The notes beneath the pieces are model-generated. The model did no database searches, had not been told where the DNA came from, and worked only from the letters and a program-made list of their open reading frames with translations. Below, in pieces: positions 53,169-58,320 of a stretch of DNA of 58,320 bases. The translations under genes and the position numbers were made by a program. Origin of the DNA: a bacterium (lineage in GTDB: Bacteria; Bacillota; Clostridia; Christensenellales; Aristaeellaceae); assembly GCA_029009515.1 (NCBI GenBank), contig JAQXJZ010000158.1, positions 1 to 58,320 on the forward strand, in the 5' to 3' direction. Position 1 is the first letter of the stretch. Every line of letters begins with the position of its first letter.

Positions 53169-54639
53169 ACTGGTACGCTGCACCCCCGAAAGCGTGGGTC
53201 TGAGCAGCCGTAAACTGCTGGAAATGGTCAAAAAGCTGGAACGCTGCGGCACCGAAATGCACGGTCTCATGGTGACCCGTCACGGCAAAGTGGTGCTGGA
53301 GGGTTGGTGGGCTCCCCACACGAAGGACACCGTGCACATCTGCCACTCCTTCGGCAAATCCTACGTGGCCACCGCAGTGGGCGCTGCCTGCACCGACGGC
53401 CTGATGACCGTGGAGGACCGCGTGGCGGATATCTTCCGCGATGATCTGAAGGCATTCGGCGTGGCGGACGAGGGCAATCTGTCCCGCCTGAAGGTGAAGC
53501 ACGTGCTGAGCATGACCAACGGCATGAAGGTGCACGCGCTGGCCGGCAAGGATCTGGTGCGCAACTACCTGACCACCCATGTGGATTTTGAGCCCGGCAG
53601 CGTGTTCATGTACAACACCGCCGGTTCCTGCATGCTGGGCGAGATGGTGCGCCGCGTGACGGGCAAGAGCGTGTACGACTATATGAAGGAGCGCGTGTTC
53701 GATCCCATCGGCATCGATACGGAGCACTTCCACTGGATGACCTTCGAGGGCGGCCTGCATGCCGCGCCCGGCGTGGCCTCCACCACGGAAAACAACCTGC
53801 GCCTGGGTATGCTCTACCTGCAGAATGGCCAGTGGGACGGCAAGCAGATCATCGACGCGGAGTGGATCAAGGCCGCCACCGTCAAGCAGATTGACAATCA
53901 CCTGTGCGGCTACGGCTATCAGCTGTGGATGAACAGCCCGCCCGAGTCCTTCCGCTTCTGCGGCGGCCACGGCCAGGACTGCATCATGAGCCGCCCACAG
54001 GACATTGCCGTGTCCATCACGCAGGCCGGCAGCGAACCCCACGACACCGACGCAACGCTTTCCATCATCAACCAGTCCCTCCTGCTGGATTCCCTGCCGG
54101 ATGTTCTGCCCGAGGACGAAGCTGCGTATGCTGAGCTGTGCGCCTATATGCAGACCCGCCGCGTCGGTACCTGCGCCAGCCGTCCGGAGCGCGCGTTTGC
54201 AAAAGACTGGGAAGGCCGCTATAATGTAGTGGAAGGAAAATTCCACTTGCACCCCGAGCTGCGTCCCTTTGGCAACATCAACGTCAACGCGGACTTTTAC
54301 ACCATCCCCGACCCCGACGTGCGCACCATTGACATCCGCCGCGTGGAGGAAGGATTTGAGCTGGTCTTCAACGATGATCTGACCATTCTGGCCCGTCTGG
54401 ACGGCCAGTGGATTCCGCACTTTGCACAGTCCGCCATGCCGGCCTACAACCAGTCTTGCGCCTGTGCGCAGGTGGACTTTGACGAGCTGATCATCCACCA
54501 CTGGTTCTGTCAGACCTGCTTCAAGACCCGGATGGTGCTCAAACGCGAAGACGGCGTTGTTCGCGCGCAGATCCGCAAGGAGCGTCTGCACGACGACTGG
54601 CCGTACATCGAGCTTTCGGCGGTGCTTGAAAAAGTGTAA
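53155..54639 (+). CDS. Beta-lactamase-fold serine hydrolase (class C-like), copy B
   Basis: Second cytoplasmic serine hydrolase, 494 residues. SxxK is S65-F-G-K68 in CHSFGKSYVATA. The tyrosine is kept in FMYNTAGSCM (Y153), but the motif is YNT instead of YxN. The third motif reads GGHGQDCIM (HGQ). Residues 340-494 form a C-terminal barrel-like domain. It is not close to copy A in sequence, so the pair is not a recent duplication. The open frame starts with ATG 53155 inside the end of the MFS gene, after AAAGGAG. Likely role in the same pathway as copy A. Confidence 0.85.
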   Translation: MARCELVRCTPESVGLSSRKLLEMVKKLERCGTEMHGLMVTRHGKVVLEGWWAPHTKDTVHICHSFGKSYVATAVGAACTDGLMTVEDRVADIFRDDLKAFGVADEGNLSRLKVKHVLSMTNGMKVHALAGKDLVRNYLTTHVDFEPGSVFMYNTAGSCMLGEMVRRVTGKSVYDYMKERVFDPIGIDTEHFHWMTFEGGLHAAPGVASTTENNLRLGMLYLQNGQWDGKQIIDAEWIKAATVKQIDNHLCGYGYQLWMNSPPESFRFCGGHGQDCIMSRPQDIAVSITQAGSEPHDTDATLSIINQSLLLDSLPDVLPEDEAAYAELCAYMQTRRVGTCASRPERAFAKDWEGRYNVVEGKFHLHPELRPFGNINVNADFYTIPDPDVRTIDIRRVEEGFELVFNDDLTILARLDGQWIPHFAQSAMPAYNQSCACAQVDFDELIIHHWFCQTCFKTRMVLKREDGVVRAQIRKERLHDDWPYIELSAVLEKV

Positions 54640-54657
54640 CGAAAGGACGATGAAGCC

Positions 54658-55638
54658 TTGAGCCGCGAAAAGAAACCGTCCATACAGGAAGTATCGCGCC
54701 TGTCCGGCGTATCGGTAGCCACCGTATCTCGCGTCATTCACCAGAACGGCCGTTTTTCCGCCGAGACGGAGCGGCGCGTGCGCGAGGTGATGGAGCAATT
54801 GCACTACCGGCCGGATTCCATCGCGCAGGGCATGCGCATGCGCACCATGCCCATTGCCGGCATTATCGTGCCGGATATTCTGGATGAGCGCTACGGGCAG
54901 ATGGTGCGCACCGCACAGCAGACGCTGTTTACCAACGGCTATTCCGCCGTGGTTTTCAACTCCAACGAAAGCGGCGCGCAGACCCAGCGCTTCATTGACA
55001 GCCTGGAAAGCCAGCACGCTGGCGGACTGATCTACGTGCCGGACAGCCGGGAAACGCGGGTATCCCTGCGCGGCATTCCCACGGTGTTTTTCGAGCGCGA
55101 GCCCGCCTTTGAGCCGGACGCCGCTCACATCCAGATCTGTATGAACGATTTCGACAGCGCCCGCACCGCCATGCAGCGCCTGCTGGACGACGGCCTGAAG
55201 CGCATCGTGCTGCTGGGCAGCAGCATGCCCATCTCCACCATGCAGCACCGCATGGAGGGCGCGCTGGAAACAATGAAGCAGGCCGGGCTGGAGCCCGCCG
55301 CCATCCTCAGGGTGGATCCCCAGCGCACCAGCGAGGCCGTAACCGCCATGGAGCAGCTGATGCAAAGCGGCATGGATTTTGACGCGGTGTTCAGCATTTC
55401 CCAGCGTCTGACGGTGGGCGCGCTGAAGGTGCTCAACGACAGCCAGTCCCGCAAGCCCGTTCTGGGCATGGGTCAGCTGCGCCTGCACCGCTACGGCCTG
55501 CTGGATTATCTTGCCGTGCGCGAGCCCATCGACGACATGGCCTGTGCCGCTGCCGAGGCGGTCATTCAGCTGATGAAGGGCGAAAGCAATCTGCCCAGCC
55601 GTCAGGTGTACCGCACGGAGTGGGCTGATGTGAAATGA
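54658..55638 (+). CDS. LacI-family transcription regulator
   Basis: Repressor-like regulator of 326 residues. The helix-turn-helix is at residues 8-27 (SIQEVSRLSGVSVATVSRVI), followed by HQNGRFSAETERRVREVMEQ and a hinge helix SIAQGMR, in which methionine replaces the usual leucine. A sugar-binding periplasmic-binding-protein-like domain fills 60-326. The start is a TTG at 54658 with GAAAGGA upstream. It is the last gene of the operon whose promoter carries the GGGTAAACGTTTACCC operator, so autoregulation is likely (inference). Confidence 0.92.
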   Translation: MSREKKPSIQEVSRLSGVSVATVSRVIHQNGRFSAETERRVREVMEQLHYRPDSIAQGMRMRTMPIAGIIVPDILDERYGQMVRTAQQTLFTNGYSAVVFNSNESGAQTQRFIDSLESQHAGGLIYVPDSRETRVSLRGIPTVFFEREPAFEPDAAHIQICMNDFDSARTAMQRLLDDGLKRIVLLGSSMPISTMQHRMEGALETMKQAGLEPAAILRVDPQRTSEAVTAMEQLMQSGMDFDAVFSISQRLTVGALKVLNDSQSRKPVLGMGQLRLHRYGLLDYLAVREPIDDMACAAAEAVIQLMKGESNLPSRQVYRTEWADVK

Positions 55639-55795
55639 ATCTTTACAAAAAGAATCAGTTCAACTGCCTGATCTTTTTGTACACGGTTATCTGTTTGTTG
55701 TACAACGTATATTCGGAAAGGGGTGAATCCCGTGGGCTGAGAGGCCAAGTTCTCAGGTATTCCTCATTCATACTGCGCAAAAAGGAGCGAAAACC
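55639..55795 (+). promoter_or_regulatory. Leader with TPP-riboswitch-like half motif
   Basis: The 157 bases before the hydrolase gene hold a 10-base palindrome GTTGTACAAC (55697-55706), TATATT at 55708-55713 as a possible -10, GGGGTG (55720-55725) and CTGAGA (55737-55742). The last two, 11 bases apart, look like the 5' half of a TPP riboswitch, but the 3' half is not recognisable. A small hairpin CTGAGA/TCTCAG also fits. No firm call. Confidence 0.25.
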
Positions 55796-57763
55796 ATGAA
55801 AAAGAGAACCCGGATCTGGCTGATCATTGCTGCACTCATCTGTCTGGTGGGCATGCTGGGCGCAAGCCTCGTGCAGAGCAACTTTGGAAAAATTGACGTC
55901 AGTTATCACCGCCTCTCCCTGTCGGAGATGATCTCCGGCATCGAAGCCAACAACAAAGCCTACGGCAAGGACGTGGAAGTGTCCTTCGGCACGGCCGGTT
56001 CCGCCATCGTGTTCGGCACGGCCACCTCGGCCCGTGTGGAATTCAAGCTGCTGGTTCCCGACGGCGCGTCGGAAAAGAACCCCGCTCCCGCCATCGTGCT
56101 GGCTCCCGGCATGGATGACACCAAGGAGCAGATGTACACCCTGTTTACCGAGCTGGCCCGCCGCGGCTACGTGGTGGCTGTAATGGACAAGGCCGGCGAG
56201 GGCAACAGCGACCTGGCCGCCGATGGCTACACCAACGGCAGCGCCGGCACCGAAGCCGTGATTGAGTACGTGATGAGCCTGCCCTTTGTCGATGAGAATC
56301 GCGTGGGCGTGAGCGGCCACTCCAACGGCAACAAGTTCCTCATCATCGCCATGAACAACATCAACAACAACACCCGCAATCACGTCTCCGCCTTCCTGAT
56401 GGGTCAGGGCACGGGCTTCCTGTTCCGCATCGGCGAGACGACCATGAACGACGTGAAGTTCGGCATGATCGTTGGCAAGAACGATGAGATGGACACCCTC
56501 TATTTCAACTCCGCCGTCTACGACGAGACCGACGCGGGCAAGAACTGGATCCGCGCGGCCTATCCCGCCTTTGAGGGCAAGAGCGTGCCGCTGGGCCAGT
56601 GGTTCACCGCGGAAGGCCCGCAGGATGTGAAGCCCGGCGAAATGCTGGACGCCACCACCGCCCGCGTGCTCTACAACCCGCCCACCACGCACCCCGGCAT
56701 GGAGTTTGCCAAGAGCGGCACCTCCGCCTATGTGGACTTCTTCTACGGCGCGTTCGGCGTTCCCGCCGGTCACAAGTACATCCCGTCCAGCAACCAGGCA
56801 TGCTGGTGGATGGTGGCCTTCTCCTTCATCGGCATGCTGGGCATGCTGGCGCTCATCTTCCCCGTGTGCGAAGTGCTGCTGAGCATCCCGCTGTTCGCTG
56901 CTCTGAAGCAGGAGCCCGACGACGCTGCCGCGCTGCCCTCCATCCGCAGCTGGAAGGAGAGCGTGCCGCTGCTGGTGATGATGGTTGGCCTGTCCATCTT
57001 TGGCGCGCTCAGCTACTTCCCGGTGTTCACCGAGGGCGCCACGCAGCTGCCGCCCACCACGCTGCTGCCGCTTAGCTCCAACTTCATGAACCAGACCACC
57101 TTCTGGGTCATGGTGATGGCGGCGGTCACCTGCGCGGCGGTCATCGTGATCTATCTGATCAAAAAGCTGCTCTACGGCAAAAACGCCCAGGGCCTGCCCG
57201 TCAATCCCTTTGCCTGTGCGGATATCAGCCTGCGCACCCTGCTGCGCTCCCTGCTGTTTGCCGGCTTCCTGTACATGGTGATGTACATTCCCGTGGTGGT
57301 TGCGCGCATGGTGTTCAAGGTTGACCTGCGCCTGGCCATTGTGCAGTTCACCTGGTACCGCCCGGAGCGCGTGTTCATCATCCTGCGCTACGCGGCGCTG
57401 TTCCTGCCCTTCTACATGATGAACGCCATCCTCGTGGCCAACACCCGCTTCTCCGACCTGCCCGACTGGGCCTCCACCGGCATCGTGTCTCTGGGCAACG
57501 CGCTGGGCGTGGCGGTGCTGGAGATTGTGCAGTACACCGCGCTGGTGAACAACCACCTGCTCTACGTGTCCAACATGGGCGGCGCCAGCATCCACCTGTG
57601 GAAGATGTTCCTGCCCATGGTGCTTGGCCCCTACGTCTGCCGCTTCATCTACAACCGCACCAGGAACGTGTGGATCGCCGCGGTGTTCAACACCCTGTTC
57701 TTCATGGCTGCCGCTTTCGCCATGACCGGCATCACCACCTCTCTGGGACTGTTTGGCATGTAA
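55796..57763 (+). CDS. Alpha/beta-hydrolase fused to a polytopic membrane domain
   Basis: Protein of 655 residues. A signal-anchor (WLIIAALICLVGMLGASLV) leads to an extracytoplasmic alpha/beta-hydrolase domain (about 60-330): APAIVLAPGMDDTKEQMYTL is the oxyanion region, the nucleophile S176 lies in GVSGHSNGN, and MDKAGEGNSD follows the fold. Residues 335-655 hold about eight membrane segments, starting WWMVAFSFIGMLGMLALIFP. I cannot match the membrane part to a family. A dienelactone-hydrolase-like enzyme anchored in the membrane, acting on the outside, is the most natural reading (inference). ATG at 55796 follows AAAGGAG. A GC hairpin follows the stop. Confidence 0.8.
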   Translation: MKKRTRIWLIIAALICLVGMLGASLVQSNFGKIDVSYHRLSLSEMISGIEANNKAYGKDVEVSFGTAGSAIVFGTATSARVEFKLLVPDGASEKNPAPAIVLAPGMDDTKEQMYTLFTELARRGYVVAVMDKAGEGNSDLAADGYTNGSAGTEAVIEYVMSLPFVDENRVGVSGHSNGNKFLIIAMNNINNNTRNHVSAFLMGQGTGFLFRIGETTMNDVKFGMIVGKNDEMDTLYFNSAVYDETDAGKNWIRAAYPAFEGKSVPLGQWFTAEGPQDVKPGEMLDATTARVLYNPPTTHPGMEFAKSGTSAYVDFFYGAFGVPAGHKYIPSSNQACWWMVAFSFIGMLGMLALIFPVCEVLLSIPLFAALKQEPDDAAALPSIRSWKESVPLLVMMVGLSIFGALSYFPVFTEGATQLPPTTLLPLSSNFMNQTTFWVMVMAAVTCAAVIVIYLIKKLLYGKNAQGLPVNPFACADISLRTLLRSLLFAGFLYMVMYIPVVVARMVFKVDLRLAIVQFTWYRPERVFIILRYAALFLPFYMMNAILVANTRFSDLPDWASTGIVSLGNALGVAVLEIVQYTALVNNHLLYVSNMGGASIHLWKMFLPMVLGPYVCRFIYNRTRNVWIAAVFNTLFFMAAAFAMTGITTSLGLFGM

Positions 57764-57773
57764 AAGCCACTCA

Positions 57774-57807
57774 AAGGCCCGGGTCCGGACAACCGGCTCC
57801 GGGCCTT
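57774..57807 (+). terminator. Hairpin after the hydrolase gene
   Basis: AAGGCCCGG (57774-57782) pairs with CCGGGCCTT (57799-57807); the loop can form a further CCGG/CCGG pairing. The following bases (CTTGATCTTCTTC) are a weak T tract. The next gene's only possible starts lie at or just after its base. Confidence 0.65.
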
Positions 57808-57808
57808 C

Positions 57809-58123
57809 TTGATCTTCTTCTCCCGTTTGACTTTCCCACCCGGCAAGGAGATCACCTTTGCCCATGTCATCGGCGGCCCGTCGCCGGTCATTTATCAGAA
57901 GCTGGGCCTCAATCCGTCCATCGATTACGGCGCGGCGGCCATTGGCGTGCTCAATATCACGCCGTCGGAGTCGGCCATCATCGCGTCGGATATCGCTGTG
58001 AAGAGCGGCGATATCTACCTTGGCTTTGCCGACCGCTTTACCGGCACCATGATCATCACCGGCGAGATTGCCGATGTGGAAACCGCCCTGCGCGAATGGG
58101 ACGCCTATCCCGGCGCAAACTGA
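57809..58123 (+). CDS. EutS/PduU-like microcompartment shell protein, orphan, start uncertain
   Basis: About 104 residues of a bacterial microcompartment (BMC) shell protein with the EutS/PduU circular permutation: FPPGKEITFAHVIGG matches the VPGKQVTLAHLI start of EutS, AIGVLNITPSESAIIASDIA matches the GIMTLTPGETAMIAGDLA block, and LGFADRFTGTMIITGEIADV matches the IGFLDRFSGALVIYG block. The frame is open without a stop from the TAA of the upstream hydrolase (57761-57763) and has no ATG or GTG start. Only TTG codons at 57809 and 57827 are available, and neither has a ribosome site. It may be read from a weak TTG, or be a leftover of a larger BMC gene set. No other BMC gene is visible; a terminator follows directly. 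Confidence 0.72.
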   Translation: MIFFSRLTFPPGKEITFAHVIGGPSPVIYQKLGLNPSIDYGAAAIGVLNITPSESAIIASDIAVKSGDIYLGFADRFTGTMIITGEIADVETALREWDAYPGAN

Positions 58124-58132
58124 ACAGCGCTT

Positions 58133-58164
58133 TCCTCTCCTTACAAAAAAGGAGAGGATTTTCT
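58133..58164 (+). terminator. Terminator after the shell-protein gene
   Basis: TCCTCTCCTT (58133-58142) pairs with AAGGAGAGGA (58149-58158), 10 bp, followed by TTTTCTTT. Confidence 0.88.
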
Positions 58165-58222
58165 TTGCCGAAGTTACGATATTGTTGAGGTACAATAGAT
58201 CGGTAACATAAACAAAGAAAAA

Positions 58223-58281
58223 CAGAGAGCCAAGTGGTATAATGAGTTTGCGACAACACACAACCACGAGGAGGCTCTCTG
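58223..58281 (+). promoter_or_regulatory. Inverted repeat masking the ribosome site of the edge gene
   Basis: CAGAGAGCC (58223-58231) pairs with GGCTCTCTG (58273-58281), reaching over the GGAGG ribosome site. TATAAT at 58238-58243 lies in the loop. Transposase genes often hide their start this way so that outside transcripts are not translated. Confidence 0.45.
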
Positions 58282-58282
58282 C

Positions 58283-58320
58283 ATGGACAGAATAACACAA
58301 GAAGCCCAAGCTCGTCAACG
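58283..58320 (+). mobile_element. Start of a probable transposase gene (runs off right edge)
   Basis: Only 38 bases are visible, reading MDRITQEAQARQR. This resembles the start of helix-turn-helix IS transposases of the IS3/IS481 kind, which often open with MDxxTQEA. The ATG at 58283 follows GGAGG within an inverted repeat. The IS ends cannot be seen, and the call could change with the next kilobase. Confidence 0.4.

Noticed and set aside
50632-54639. Antibiotic-resistance beta-lactamases
   Set aside because: The proteins have no export signal and lie in a sugar-type importer operon, and their third motifs differ from true class C beta-lactamases.
55655-58318. Minus-strand open frame of 887 codons
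   Set aside because: Antisense to the hydrolase and the EutS-like gene, whose motifs are unmistakable.
1-58320. CRISPR array, tRNA or rRNA genes
   Set aside because: No regularly spaced repeats, cloverleaf-like segments or rRNA sequence were seen on reading.

Overview
The window looks like chromosome of a high-GC member of the Bacillota (Clostridia), probably a gut or rumen anaerobe. The reasons are strong AGGAGG-type ribosome binding sites, several TTG/GTG starts, three LplB/YtcP-type sugar importers with no ATPase gene beside them, a type III glutamine synthetase, a DUF4179 anti-sigma partner for an ECF sigma factor, and DUF6273 and DUF3502 proteins. This placement is inference; no rRNA, tRNA or plasmid gene was seen.

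Left edge to 20.5 kb: a truncated polA is followed by two sugar-import and kinase blocks. Block 1 (minus strand, 9724 to 1942) runs solute-binding protein, two permeases, DhaK-like, DhaL-like, GH2 beta-mannosidase-like enzyme. Divergent from it are an XRE regulator, a second DhaK and a second DhaL (9989-12147). Block 2 (14800-20458) runs two permeases, a solute-binding protein, an NAD-dependent epimerase and a third DhaL fused to a VOC (glyoxalase-fold) domain; a membrane-anchored AraC-type sensor (12201-14522) is divergent from it. All the DhaK/DhaL proteins share signatures unlike the canonical dihydroxyacetone kinase, and no PTS partner (DhaM) is present. Together they suggest import of an oligosaccharide or glycoside, hydrolysis, and phosphorylation of a keto-sugar by an unusual DhaK-DhaL kinase.

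20.5-31 kb (minus strand): SIS-domain protein, DUF4179 anti-sigma with ECF sigma, type III glutamine synthetase, two secreted proteins of unknown function, tRNA-dihydrouridine synthase, and a protein with a GH127/DUF1680-like C-terminal half. Tandem hairpin repeats lie at 29307-29357.

31-46 kb: a GT-C type membrane glycosyltransferase, then a nine-gene Mrp/Mbh-like cation antiporter operon (32830-42168) with four NuoL/M/N-type antiporter subunits and no hydrogenase genes. After it come an ArsB/NhaD-like permease, an AMP-forming synthetase, and (minus strand) a MATE exporter behind a promoter-proximal hairpin.

46.4-58.3 kb: a small secreted DUF6273 protein, then a LacI-type locus: consensus promoter and palindromic operator, DUF3502 solute-binding protein, two permeases, a beta-lactamase-fold hydrolase, an MFS transporter, a second beta-lactamase-fold hydrolase and a LacI regulator. 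Then follow an alpha/beta-hydrolase fused to a polytopic membrane domain, an orphan EutS-like microcompartment shell protein with no visible start signal, and the beginning of a probable transposase at the right edge. No stretch above 300 bases lacks a gene. AT content appears higher around 9.7-14.8 kb than elsewhere.
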